From Raffaelea ambrosiae (lineage: Eukaryota > Ascomycota > Sordariomycetes > Ophiostomatales > Ophiostomataceae), in contig PCDI01000002.1 of NCBI GenBank assembly GCA_002778195.1, positions 1,342,649-1,406,648 of the forward strand: 64,000 nt of DNA. Direction: 5' to 3'. Positions 32,388-43,426 of this stretch are shown piece by piece. Every line of letters begins with the position of its first letter. The stretch's first letter is position 1. Below the pieces are notes generated by a model that had not been told where the DNA came from, searched no databases, and saw only the letters and a list, made by a program, of their open reading frames with translations. Made by a program: the position numbers and the translations under genes.

Positions 32388-33142
32388 GCCAGACGAGCGT
32401 GCCACTGACCACCCTGGTGTGGCAAAGAGACAGCGCGAAGGCGCACACAGACAATGCACAACACACGGCATGTCAGGAGGGATGGGGCCAGGCTGGACTG
32501 GATGCATTATTGGCATGGTCGGAAAAATCAAAGGTTTTTTGTTTTAATTTTGTGTACACATCAAGATAAAGTCAAGGGCCCGCACCGGGCAGTTTCTTTT
32601 CCACGACGACTCTGTGCGCAAGACGTACGAAGTGAAAAACACAGGCAGATCGGCCGTGGTCAGGTAGGTTGATGACCAGGTGTGCGAAAGCAGCCTGGAA
32701 GGCTTGGTGTTGTTCCAATCTGCACCTATCGCCACAGGGATGGCCCGTGTATATACAAGCTTCTGTCTGCCCCTTTGTGCTGACCATGGCCGGTCGTTTC
32801 GTTGCGACTCCCGTCTATTCACCACGCAGTTGCTATGTATAGAGAGTACAATGATGTGCAAACGACGGTGGGCGTTCGTAAGCAAGACCTATGTCGAGAA
32901 AGAAAGCGATGGTCTTGGAAGCCCAATGTTCAACGTCGTCATCCCCAACCCGACACCACAAAGAGAGCCATAGTCCAAACAGGTAAACCGGAAAAGGAGA
33001 GCAAACGCCCATTTCGCGGCCCTTGACCCATATATGGCCCATGTGCTTCTGCTGATTCCCATGTACTGCCTGCGACACGCAAACGCACACACTCTCTCTC
33101 CCACGCCCCCCACACGGGCCAACCGCTCTACTGCTCTTCGCT
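32388..33142. other. Convergent intergenic region
   Basis: 3' flanks of the Gly-rich protein gene and of the GH76 gene. No gene is seen. Confidence 0.5.
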
Positions 33143-34745
33143 TTACAGCACCATCAGACCAACAGCGCCGGACACGAAAAAGACGACCTGAAGAGCAGCA
33201 CCGGCGCGGTGTCCGGCCCCCGCGGTTGGCGTCCCGGACACGGCGGACGGCCCTGTCGTGCTCGCATTGGCCTGGCCCTGGCTGGCCGTCTGGTTGTTGC
33301 TGCTGCTGCTGCTGCTGCTGCTGTTGTCGTTGTTGTTGTTGCCGCTGGTGCGGGGTGCCGGCGCCTCGTCCATCAGCATGGACAGCAGGGCGCCGAGGGC
33401 GTTCATCTCCTGGCCCGCCCCGTCGGTGCCGTCGTACGCGCCGTCCTCCCAGCGGAACCCGCACACGCGTCCCGTCTTGCCGCCCGTGCACTGCTTCGCG
33501 GCCGCCTCGGCCGACGTGCGCAGCGTGGCGTAGATGCGGTCGTGGGCAAAGGGGGCGACCTGGGCGGCGACGGCGAGCCAGCGGTGGACGTAGCCCTTGA
33601 ACGAGAGCATGTCGGTGGTGCAGGTGAGCCTGTCCCGGGTCTCGCAGGACACCTCCGTGGCGATGCCGTGGGGGAAAAAGACGGCGAGCATGTTGTCGAG
33701 GAGGCCGTCGACGCGTGTCTGCCAGACGGCGTCTTGTGTCTGGGGGGTGTCAGTCACTGCGAGTCCACACAAAGGGGCAGAAAGAGGTCTTTAGAGAAGT
33801 CCACCCGTAAACTGTGTGATAAAGACACCCTCAAGACCCCAAAGACAGCAAAGACATCAAAGACACCAAGGACCAAGCACTCGCAACTCCACTTACATGG
33901 TTGTACATAAACGCTGCCCCCTGCAGATAGACGGCCGCGGCGTCCGAAAACTGCACCCGGCTGATGGCCGTGCAGTTCGTCTCGGTGTGGGCGCCGTCGT
34001 AGACGTGGTAGGCGCCGTCGATCAGCCCGACGCCCGCCGTCCAGTCCCACATCCGCACCGCCCAGTCCGCATACGTCTGGTTCTGCGTGTAGTGCGCCAG
34101 CCGCGCGCCCAGATTGAACAGGCACCCGTTGGACATGGCGTTCTTGTAGTCGTACCCGCTGTTCATGGGCAGAATCTGCCACCGCAGCCCACCGCCGCAC
34201 GTGCTGTCGTCGTCGTCGTCGTCGGCACCGTCGGCCCCGTCGACCCGGCTCGCCTGCACATCAAACACGGCCTGCGCCAGCGCCAGCCACGCCGGCTGGT
34301 CCGCGGCCGGTTGTTCTTCAAACGCCGTCTCGGCCGCCAGCAGCGCCGCCATGCCCCAAAACGCCTGGTCGTCGTTGCCCATCGTGGCCGTCCAGTTGAG
34401 CGGCATGAACATATTCTGCGGCGGGCCCGCCTGGAACGCCAGGGCCTGCACGACCTCGGCGTTGTACAGCGTGTCGCCCGTGTAGTGCCAGTAGTCGATC
34501 ATGGTCCCCCACAGCGCGCCGCCCTGCCACCAGCCGTAGTCGCCGCTGGGTGGCGGCCCCGGCAGCAGGCCCGGGATCGCGCCCGTCTGGTTGCCCTTGT
34601 AGTAGGCCATGACGTCGTGGGCTTTCAGCTGGGCGGCCGCGCGGATCGAGTCGGCCGAGTCAAAGTCCACCTCAAGCGCCGCCCAGGCACATCTGGCCGT
34701 CGTGGCCGCGGCCAAGGCCAGCCAGGAGATCAGGAAGCGTGCCAT
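33143..34745 (-). CDS. GH76 mannan endo-1,6-alpha-mannosidase, Dfg5/Dcw1 type
   Basis: Exons 33897-34745 and 33143-33739, intron 157 nt (phase 0), give 481 residues. A signal peptide (about 1-22) is followed by the GH76 domain. Landmarks are YGWWQGGALWGTMIDYW, the catalytic Asp pair in MGNDDQAFWG (125-126), LRWQILPMNSGYDYKNAMSN and FKGYVHRWLAVAAQVAPF. The C-terminus has a Ser/Asn-rich linker encoded by a GCT/GTT-type microsatellite (33297-33345) and a hydrophobic end (AALQVVFFVSGAVGLMVL), the pattern of a GPI-anchor signal. These enzymes sit at the plasma membrane or wall and are thought to transfer GPI-glycoproteins onto wall glucan. Confidence 0.92.
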
Positions 34746-35717
34746 GTGTGACGAGAAGGGGGGGGGGGGGTGTCGTGGATGGTTGTTTGAATGCTCTCTG
34801 TGGTCGTCAAGATGCGCGTAGTCCGCAGATCGTGAGAGCAGAAGTTGCCGTCTCTGGGGGCCAAAAAGAAGCAGCGTCGAACGGCATCCTTTCAGACAAT
34901 CTTTTCAGCAGCCCCTGGCATCCGAAGAGAAAGGGTCCCCAACCCCTACCTCGCGCTATTGTAAGCAAGAACCGCCCATTTCTGCTTTAGCTTAACTACT
35001 ATGTACATAGCAGCTGGTGATCCTGCATGCCAAGCATTGCCAAGACGAAGTAAGAGTGCATACTAGTTAAATAAACAATTTCGGAAGCTCACTGTCCAGA
35101 TCCACAGCCCGCCTGCTTATTCTGCAATACGGTAGAATCGTGTCTATTCGGTGTCAGCAAGTAGTGGAGGAAACAAAGTTAAGCGTAAGCTTAATTTCCT
35201 ACATCCAACGTCCGCTTTTCGACACCCCTGTACACTAAAAAGCAACGTCCACCAACAGGAAGGACCAAGAAAAACTGGCACTGTATGTCTTTTGGCGTGA
35301 TTCAGATACGGGAAGGAAGAGGCTTTATTGAGCTTCTACGAAGCTTCATAATTAGAGACAAAAGACGAAAAGAAGCAAAGAAAAAAGCAAAGAAATACAA
35401 CGCGAACCGCCAACGACCGCAAAGGGTCTGGCTCACACAGACTGTCCATCACGTGTCCCTTTGACCGTTGGAATTCTTTGATGCCTGGTACCATATTCCT
35501 TCAACACAGACTCCGACTCACACAGAGAGTATAATACTCCTTTCCTCGTAACACTCGTAAACACATGACAAACACAACACGCATGGAGAGTGCAATACTC
35601 TTGGCCTTTCTTATTTTCCTTCCCGGTGATGTACAATGATGTACGGTGATGCACGTCCCAGTGAAGTACCGGTTGATGTACTTGGGTGTACTTGGGTGTG
35701 CTTGGTCCTATTGCTTC
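34746..35717. other. Intergenic region
   Basis: GH76 promoter with a G run at 34759-34769, followed by unassigned DNA. Near 35630-35700 there are short repeats of TGTACNNTGATG and CTTGGGTGTA. No gene is seen. Confidence 0.45.
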
Positions 35718-36761
35718 TTAGCGAAGCTCCGAGTACTGGCGGTCCTTCACGCTCATGCGCTTCAGGGCGTCGTCGAACTCCTGGTCGGTGATCCAGTTGA
35801 CACCCCGTCCGGGGACGATTGGATACCTAGAGAGTGAGCGAGAGAGGTCAGCGCCTGAGCACAGCGAGGACAGGTATGATACACCACTGGACGAGCAAGA
35901 TCAAACAGACGGGGTGACCTACTCGGGATGAGTCGGGATCGGAAGGGGCGGTAGATCCTCGAAAATATCGAATTCGCCGTAGATCGCGTCGGCCTCCTTG
36001 CTGCGGATCTCTCTCTTCTTCTTTTCCTTGGCGGCAGCGTCCGCGTCGGCGGCATAGCCAGACGACGTGCGCACGTAGCTCTCGGGCGAGATCTGGCTCG
36101 TGGGCCAGTGGCCATTCGTGATCGGCGACGGCACGGCAAAGGTGCTCGAGCGGGCATGCATGGGATGGCCCTCCGGGATGACGGCCTCGGGGACGCGGAG
36201 CTGGTAGCCCTTGGGCTTGCGGCCGCGGCGGTTCTTGCGGGCCAGAGGGAAGCCCCCGCCCGCGAACAGGACGGGACCAGTCGACGGGCCCGCCTTGGGA
36301 GCGGGGGAGGCGGCGTCCGCGTTGTGGACTTTGGCCTTGCGGCCCTTCTTGGCCCTGGGCTCCTGGGCCTCGGGCGCGTCCTGGTAGTCCTGGGGCTCCA
36401 GCGCCACATAGTCGTCCTCGATGCCCTGGGGGAACGGGGGGAGATGCGAAAAGCTGGGGAAGTGGGACAGCCGAGGGACCTGGGGAACCGGGACATCCAC
36501 GAAATCCTCGAGGTCACGATCCTCGGCGTCGGGGGGGCCCTGGACACCTTGCATGGCCTGGAGATCCTGGGTCTCCGGAGAGCCATAGCCCATCAGGCGA
36601 CGGAACTCCTCGTCGCGCTCCTGAACATTATTTTTAGCACATTTACCTTTCTCGGTCTTGAAACCGTTCTTAGCATTGAGCTCCTCAGACTCTTCAGGCT
36701 TCTCAGACTCCTTGTGATCTTTTTTGGGCTTGTCGCTGAAGATTCTCTCCAGCTCCGACAT
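35718..36761 (-). CDS. Unknown protein with AT-hook-like motif
   Basis: Exons 35923-36761 and 35718-35826 join across a 96-nt intron (codon GA|G) to give 315 residues. The N-terminus MSELERIFSDKPKKDHKESE is charged. The middle is Pro/Glu-rich (PQVPRLSHFPSFSHLPPFP). Two basic patches, KKGRKAK and KNRRGRKPKGY (about 180-190), resemble an AT-hook core. A Lys/Arg/Glu helix (AAAKEKKKREIRSKEAD) leads to a C-terminus across the intron, YPIVPGRGVNWITDQEFDDA. I do not recognise the family; a nuclear or chromatin role is only an inference from the basic motif. The protein sense on both sides of the intron supports the model. Confidence 0.6.
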
Positions 36762-37118
36762 GATCTTGTCGCCGGTGCGACCACGAGGAGTCTGCTTCGG
36801 ATGTATATGTCAGCAGTGAATCTGGAGAGGAAATATAGCCAGGGGGCACACCATGGGCAAGAGAAAAGCAAAGAGAGCAGCTTGGCAAATGACTTGGCGG
36901 ACGAGACCTTTGTTCGGAGTCTTCCAGGTAAACAGAAGCACAAAATACGAACCATTTTGGTGTTGGTTTCCGGGGTCTGTTTGACAACTAAAGATGAAAT
37001 GAAATGGTGCAAAGGTATAGATGCAAAAGTAGATCAAATAAACAAAAACAGACGAGTGGCCACGAGAGGCGAGAAGACAGCAACACTGGGGGAGAAAAGG
37101 TTGACGATTGCAGAGTTT
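36762..37118. other. Upstream region of the AT-hook-like gene
   Basis: Presumed promoter and leader of the 36761 start, and the 3' flank of the small ORF at 37119-37286. No other gene is seen. Confidence 0.4.
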
Positions 37119-37286
37119 TCACGCGTTCGTGATGTAGAGAGAGCTCATGGAGATCTGTCTCGAGAAATAATAGACAACCGTAGCAAGGGTAGCGTAGACA
37201 ACCAGATAGGAATAGACGGCGCGGTAGATGTTCTCAATGAGATCTTTGATTTGGATGATCAGAGTCAAGAGAATGGGGATGCTCAT
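37119..37286 (-). CDS. Possible small membrane protein, 55 aa
   Basis: A 56-codon minus-strand frame from ATG 37286 to TGA 37119. The product begins MSIPILLTLIIQIKD and continues with YSYLVVYATLATVVYYF, giving one short hydrophobic N-terminal helix and one clear membrane span at about residues 24-41. The ATG is preceded by a pyrimidine-rich leader with CTACTTCTTTCTTCTCCAGC and AACATG context, typical of fungal 5' UTRs. No family is recognised. It is short enough to be chance, so confidence is moderate. Confidence 0.4.
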   Translation of the reverse strand: MSIPILLTLIIQIKDLIENIYRAVYSYLVVYATLATVVYYFSRQISMSSLYITNA

Positions 37287-38729
37287 GTTGAGTCGAAGCT
37301 GGAGAAGAAAGAAGTAGTGTAGGTGTCCGAGAAAAAAAAAGATGAGGCAGGAGAGAAGGTTTTTTTTATTTTATTTTTATTTTTTTGGCTTCCTGGCCGT
37401 TAATTTTGCGTTGCTTGTAGCACAGAAACTGGCAGAAAAAAGCAGGGAAAGTAAACATGAGGGCAGGGCCAGAGCAGGAGAAAGGCCAAAGGTTTCCCCT
37501 ACGCGGACGAGGTAAACAGTACGGAGAAGCAAGTTTCAACGGACGATTGCGGAGTCATGGTCACGTCACAGGACGACCAATGCAATCAGACAGAACATTG
37601 AGGGCATCGTCAATGAGCCCGAGCTTGCTCTCGCTATTCTCCTGTGTATAGGCCGATGTGAACAAGAATAGGCAAGACTCTATACTCGAGAGAAGCCCGC
37701 CGACGGCATTGGGCTGTCTGTACGAGGCCTCGGCTTGCTTCCTGTCCAAGGGAAATCAAACGAGAACAACTGCCGTCTTCTGAGAGACGCAGATTTCTAT
37801 CCAGTATTCCCACAATTGCTCTGTGATGATGGGCTTGCCCTTCTATTGATTTCTTCCAATGTATGTATTCCCCCAGGCAGGGATTGTCTCGAAGCTCCAT
37901 GCCACGAGTGCCGAACACCGAAAGAAAACAATACGAAGCCGGACTCGAATGCTGGTCATTGTCCGCTTTCGGGCGCGCTTTCACGAGAAAGCCATGGCCG
38001 GTCGAACGGGAGCAGGCTTGCTTTTGTCTTTTTGCTGGGGTCGATTGTACCCTTGTACCCCATTCTTGGCTGTTTGGACTAGAAGCCCTAGCACTCGTCA
38101 CCGTCCCCGGACGTGCAAAAAAAGGAAGCCGTGACCCACGGACGTGGCTGGGTTCCTGCCATATTGGGCTTTCCGGAAAGATGGCACGGTAACGAGCAAA
38201 AGCTCCTGCTGGGGAGGCCACATGACACTGGGCTGTATAGGGCGCGGAAGCTGCGAAGGCGAAGCCCTGCCGACTGACTTGTTCTTGACGAAGTAGAAAT
38301 CGGTCAGAATCACAGAAACGAACGCATCCGAGCATGATCATCATTATATAGTAATGATTCTGAGCAGACATATCTGCCAACAGAGTGGAGCAGACCAAAG
38401 AAATCTAGAGATGGAGAAAACAAAAGACAAAAGAAAAAAGAAAGAAAGAAAAAACACACAATCTCATATACAAACACCCCGTCACGCATTCTTCCAGGAC
38501 CGTCCTTTCTCGTCAACTAAAGAGCCGGGTGTATCATAGGACCGCCAGAATGGATCCTCTTTCCGTGCCACCGTTGTCGAGAACCCTGTCCACGAACAAA
38601 GAGTATACCGACAAACCAAATCAAACAACCACCCGTCACGGAACCACGACAAACTTCCTTTACGAAACACAAAGACACCGATCGCCACTGCGACTGACAG
38701 ACCAACCACGCTTGTTGCTCAGCTCTTGC
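37287..38729. other. 1.4-kb intergenic region
   Basis: The first 100 bases hold the pyrimidine-rich leader (on the minus strand) of the small ORF and an AT-rich run at 37360-37385. The rest shows no gene. Confidence 0.4.
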
Positions 38730-38888
38730 TCATTTCTTGGCCGTCTGTACCTTCCACTTGTGCACGCGAAGCAGACAGTACGGCGCGACGGCGAGCAACA
38801 CGCTGGACGCGAAATAGCACACAAGGATGCCACAGTTGCGCCATCGCTCCGACTTTGGTCTCGGCCAAGATCGTCTCAGACAAGAACA
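38730..38888 (-). pseudogene. Relic resembling the C-terminal end of a PDR-type ABC transporter
   Basis: The minus-strand frame ends SERWRNCGILVCYFASSVLL, then APYCLLRVHKWKVQTAKK and stop. This spacing of WRNxGI, a hydrophobic span, and a YxLxRVxK end matches from memory the last membrane segment and tail of pleiotropic-drug-resistance transporters. No upstream transporter sequence is present in the next 500 bases, so if the match is real it is an orphan 3' fragment. It could be chance; only about 45 residues are involved. Confidence 0.3.
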
Positions 38889-39409
38889 ACAAGAACAAAA
38901 CACACACGAGTTGGGTGACCCCGGAGTCACCATGCCTCGGGACGCTGATGCCACAGAGCCGGTCTCATTGGGTCGTGCGTTGTGTAGCTTTCTCTTGTTG
39001 GGGGCAATCTCAATTCGGGCCCGAATTGCAAGTCGATCTGCGGGCAGTCCGGGCGGTCCCTTGATCCAACCCAAACTCTGACAGGCACGCCGTCTTGCTT
39101 TCAGGGCGGCCCATCACAAGCACGGACGCGCGAGGGCATTCTTTTGAAGATGGGACCAGATCATGCAGACGGAACAGCCCTGTCTTCTGACAGGTCGAGT
39201 GTATCAGTTGTCTGAATATATTCAGTTTTGATGAAGCCATCTCTTTGTATTTCCGAGCTCCTTCTTTTCACCTCTTCTATTCTCTTCTTGATCTTCACTC
39301 TGTTCAGGCTATCCTCTCCACTCGGCCTACCGTCCCGTCTTCTTCGCCAATCCTCGACAACGTCCTTTCCTGGATACTCCCCTCGATAATCCCCCCCTTC
39401 TTCCGCCAT
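38889..39409. other. Intergenic region upstream of the relic, 3' flank of the flavoprotein gene
   Basis: No gene is seen. A T/C-rich stretch (39240-39400) lies on the plus strand just beyond the flavoprotein stop. Confidence 0.4.
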
Positions 39410-41674
39410 CTACTCCACCCACTCGTGGTGCGTCTTCGCGTCCAGCGCGCCATACTCCCGCAGGTAGTTCGTCAGCCGCACGTCGTCTTCGTCCTCGTCA
39501 ATGTCCGTCGTCCCGTTGCCAAAGTACTCGAACCGGTTGACCGCCGCCCCCGGCCGCCGCACAAAGTGGAAATCCTCCCACCGCGGATCCCGCAGCGCCC
39601 GCACCCGGTGGTGGAACGTCCCCGGCCACGCCAGCACCACGCGCGCGTCCGCGCCAAAGCCGATCTTGCTCCAGCTGCGGCACGCGCCCAGCACCGCCCG
39701 GCCCGCAAAGAAGGGGTCGATCAGGTTGTTGAACTCGTCCGCCGCCTCCGGCCGCGGGTGCAGCGCGCTGTAGCTCTGGGACTGCACCTTGCGGATCGCC
39801 TTGCCAATGTACGTCGCCGTGATCTCTGCCTGCAGCGGCACCGACCCGCCGCCCGCGTTGGCCTGCGCCGCCAGCACGGTGAAGTAGTTTGGATACCCGG
39901 GCGCCATCACGCCCAGGTACGACTCCGGGTAGCCCACGGGGCTGCTGTCGGGCCCCCACTTGTCGCGCAGGTCCACGCCGTCCACGCCGATCACCGGGAA
40001 CCGCGACGTGTACCCGTTGGCAAAGCCCGTCGCCGCCACGATGATGTCGGCCGGCCGGTGCGTGCCGTCCACCGTGACGATGCCCGTCGCGTCGACGCGC
40101 GCAATGCCGTCCGTGATGTACGCCAACCCCCCGTCCGGGCGCGTCAGCGCCTCCAGGTAGCCCGGCGACGGCGTCGGTCGCTTGCAGCCGTAGACGTAGT
40201 CCGGCGTGAGGCGCTGCAGCCACGCGTCGTCGCCGCCCAGCCGCTCGCGCATGCGCGCCAGCGCCTTGTCGCGGAGGGCCCCATGGGCCGGGTGTCCGAC
40301 CACGGCGGCGCCCCGGTTGCGCGACCTTTGCATGCGGACCTCCAGGTCGCGCCGGTACTGCACGTACGCGCCGGGCACCTCGCGGAACGCCCGCTTTTCG
40401 TCGTCCGTGTAGACATGTCCGCCCGGCGCCGCCGACGTGGCCTCGTCAAAGCCGCCGACGAGCGAGCCCGCGATCCACGTCTTGGAGCGCACGTAGTGGT
40501 CGACGTGGGCCGCCGCGCCCGGCCGGATCTGGTTCGCGACCACTTGCTGGCCGCTGGCGCCGGCGCCGATGACCGCGACCCGCTTGCCCTGGTAGGCCAA
40601 GTCCGGGGGCCAGAGCGCCGAGTGCACGACCCGGCCCTGGAAGGTGTCGTCCAGCAGGCCCGGGATGTCGTCGGGGAACGCGGGCTCGCTGATGCGGCCC
40701 TGGGCGCTGACGAGGAAATCGGCCGTGTCGACAAAGACCGCGCCGGTGTCGAGGTTACGCACCTCGACGGCCCACTGCGACGCGGCCGGCTGCCAGGTGG
40801 CCCGGAGCACCTGGTGGCGGAGGCGGAAGCGGTCGAGGATGCCGTACTTGGCGGCGACGCGCTCGTAGTACTGCTGGATCTCGGCGCCGCGGGGGTAGTA
40901 CTCGGTCCAGTCGAGGTTGGGCTCGAAGCTGAGCTGGTAGACGTGCGACGGGATATCGCAACGGACGCCTGGATAGCTGAGGGGGTCAGTCAGTGAAGGA
41001 CTTTTGGAAGAACTGTATTTGTTTGTTCTGTTTGTTCTTTTCTTCTTTTTTTGATCGTTTTTGATTTGATTTGATTTGATTTGATTTCTTTTTTGTTTTT
41101 CTCCTTCCCTATTTTTGCATGCTTATTTCTTGCCGTTTGTCTAGGACGGTTGACTTACACGTTTGCAGCCCAGGTGCCCCCCTGTGCGTGTTAGCACGGA
41201 AACGCAAAGAAAGAGTCAAACTGTTGGCTCACAATCTTGTCCAGACGGTCATACACCGTGACAGTCGAGTTCGGGACCTTTTGCGACAGCAGCACAGCAT
41301 TGGCCGTACCGCCAATGCCGGCACCGACGACGATGATCTGCCAGGTTGGTCAGCGCATCAGAATGCGGAACAAGAAAAGACCCAAATAGCTTGCTTGCCT
41401 TGACCGGCCGGTCCTCCCGCCAGGTCTCCTGCTTGGGCGTGTACCGGGCAGCAATGCGGGCCGCCAAGGCTGGGTGGATCGTCTTCTTTTCCTTGGGCTC
41501 CTGGGTTGGAGCTTCGGAGACCTGTGGGACCGACGCTGTCGAGGCCTCGGGTTCGGGTACCCCCGGGGCTGAGGCCACTGTGGCCTCGGCTTCGGCCTGG
41601 ACCGGGAACACCGGCACGTCATCCGCGGCCGCCTTGGCCGAGACGGCAGGGAAGTTTTCCATCACGGATCCCAT
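39410..41674 (-). CDS. FAD-dependent Baeyer-Villiger-type monooxygenase
   Basis: Four exons join in frame to 656 residues: 41399-41674, 41233-41337, 41159-41181 (23 nt) and 39410-40976. The first intron (41338-41398) appears to use a GC donor (AG|GCAAGC). Signatures are the FAD-binding IIVVGAGIGG (about 93-102), GGTW...YPGVRCDIPSHVYQL, the Baeyer-Villiger fingerprint FQGRVVHSALWPP (about 247-259), and the NADPH-binding VIGAGASGQQ (about 271-280). IIVAATGFANG precedes the C-terminal half. An extra 90-residue Ala/Pro/Glu-rich N-terminal segment comes before the flavin domain. The expected reaction is NADPH- and O2-dependent oxidation of a ketone or related substrate; the substrate is unknown. 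No biosynthetic cluster partner is obvious. Confidence 0.88.
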
Positions 41675-42331
41675 GGTGAAGATTCTGGCTCGGAATTTGG
41701 GACCTTGCGAGTCTGAAGAAGAAAAAAAATAGAAAAGAAACAGAAAGCGAGATGAAAAAAAAAAACAGATACGAGTCGTCCCCGGGAGCTCGTTCCTATA
41801 AGAACACATATCCCTCCGAGCTATTACAACTTTTGCTACCCCGATCACGACAGTCCTGGAGCCGGATGGACACCCGCTCCGCGTATATTACGAACGGCCA
41901 TATCGCCATTGGGAGGGGGGAGCGAGTCTGGACCAGACTGGGAGGTGTGTCGGATATCTGTGCCGCCAGCGAATTTGATGCCGACATCACCAAAATCGGC
42001 CATAATCAAGCGAAGCGTGGGCGAGAAGGTAGGGCTGACACCATAAGCTCGAAAAGCACATCAGACATGCGGACCGGCAGAGGGCCCTGCATGTCCGGTT
42101 TCCTCCATTGGGGCAGTGACTGTGTTGTCGTTCCAATGCATTTTATTTGCTGATGTGTTTTCCTTTTTTTTTTTGGTCTTGTTCTTTTGGTCTTGCCCTT
42201 CTGGCCTTTCTTTTTCTGTATTTTGGCCTTTTGAAGGTTCTTTTCATGTCATTTTTGTTTTTGGCGTGTTTTCTTCTTTTCATCTTGAGGTTTTCCCTTC
42301 ATTTCATCCCATTCTCCCCTGATTCCTTCCT
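41675..42331. other. Intergenic region
   Basis: Flavoprotein promoter (with A-rich DNA at 41725-41770) and the 3' flank of the deaminase gene, which is T-rich on the plus strand (42150-42330). No gene is seen. Confidence 0.45.
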
Positions 42332-43426
42332 TCAATCTTCCACTTTGACGGCTTCCAATTCGGCCAAAATCGCTTCCTTGACCGCGTCCTCGGCCCAGGA
42401 CATCTTGACCCCGTTGATGGCCAGCTGCCGCATGTCCCGCTGGCTCATGCCCGCATAGGTCTGCGTCTTCTGCATCGCGCCGTCGATCCACACCCCGTGC
42501 ATGTACGTCGGGTCGTCGCTGTTGATGCAAAAGGTCACGCCCGCCTCCCACAGGCTGCGGATCTTGGGGAAGAGGGTCTCGGTCGCCTGCCGGCGGTGGT
42601 ACGCGTGCGGACACAGCGTCAGGCCAATGTTGCGCGCCTTGAGGCCGGCCACCAGGTCCGGGCGCGAATACGCGTCCAGGCCGTGGTCGATGCGGTCGGC
42701 GCCGCGGCCGGCGCAGACGTCAAAGATGGCCTCGTGGATGTGCGCGTGGTGGTCCTTCTGGTCGACGTCGCAGTGCATGGTCACCCGCAGGCCGTCGCGC
42801 TTGGCCCACTGGAAGGCCTCCTCGAAGAGCAGCGGCGGGCGGTCGTACTCGTTGGCGGCCAGGCCGACGGCGTGGAACAGGCCGTGGCCGGTGCCGTCGG
42901 CCAGCTTGGCCCAGGGCCGGGCGGCGCGGTACGCCGCGAGCCCCTCCGCGGGCGGCAGGTCGCGCAGGAAGCAGAAGATCCACGTGCTGTGCACGCCGTG
43001 CTGCTCGACGGCGTCGTGCTGGGCGCGCAGGTAGCCGTTGAGGACGTGCGCGGCGGGCACGCCGCGGCGGGTGTGGGCCTGGATGTCGAAGAAGGGCTCG
43101 GCGTAGCGGACGTTGAGCGCGCGGCAGCGGGCGAGGTAGGCCATGGCGAGGTCGTAGAAGTCGTCCTCGGTGCGCAGCACCTGGCAGCCGGCAAAGTAGG
43201 CCTCGAAAAAGGTCGGGCGGGTGGTGTCGCCGTTGAGCTCGGGCCGGTGGTTGTAGGTGACGTTGTAGGAGGCGAGCAGGTCGTCGTAGGTGGCGTAGGG
43301 CAGCGGGACGTTGTTGCGGTGGGCGAGCTTCCAGCGCAGGGCGGGCGTGAGGGTGCCCTCGATGTGGACGTGCAGCTCGACCTTGGGGAGGGCGGCGATG
43401 AACGGCGAGACCTCGAGGCCGTTCAT
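42332..43426 (-). CDS. Adenine/adenosine deaminase family protein
   Basis: Single exon, 364 residues from ATG 43426. The zinc-dependent amidohydrolase motifs are present: PKVELHVHIEGTLTP (metal His 19 and 21), RYAEPFFDIQAHTRRGVP, GLRVTMHCD (metal His), DRIDHGLDAY, and GVTFCINSDDPTYM (metal Asp). The sequence around QAHTRRGV and HGVWI is typical of the fungal Aah1-like adenine deaminase group, although adenosine as substrate cannot be excluded. The role is purine salvage in the cytosol. The frame is open upstream to 43654, but that part is a poly-purine tract translated as Phe/Ser/Leu and is not protein-like. Confidence 0.88.
   Translation of the reverse strand: MNGLEVSPFIAALPKVELHVHIEGTLTPALRWKLAHRNNVPLPYATYDDLLASYNVTYNHRPELNGDTTRPTFFEAYFAGCQVLRTEDDFYDLAMAYLARCRALNVRYAEPFFDIQAHTRRGVPAAHVLNGYLRAQHDAVEQHGVHSTWIFCFLRDLPPAEGLAAYRAARPWAKLADGTGHGLFHAVGLAANEYDRPPLLFEEAFQWAKRDGLRVTMHCDVDQKDHHAHIHEAIFDVCAGRGADRIDHGLDAYSRPDLVAGLKARNIGLTLCPHAYHRRQATETLFPKIRSLWEAGVTFCINSDDPTYMHGVWIDGAMQKTQTYAGMSQRDMRQLAINGVKMSWAEDAVKEAILAELEAVKVED

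Noticed and set aside
36653..36680. Very short GT-AG interval (GTAAAT...TTCAG) in exon 1 of the AT-hook-like gene
   Set aside because: About 26 nt is below fungal intron size and the frame is open through it.
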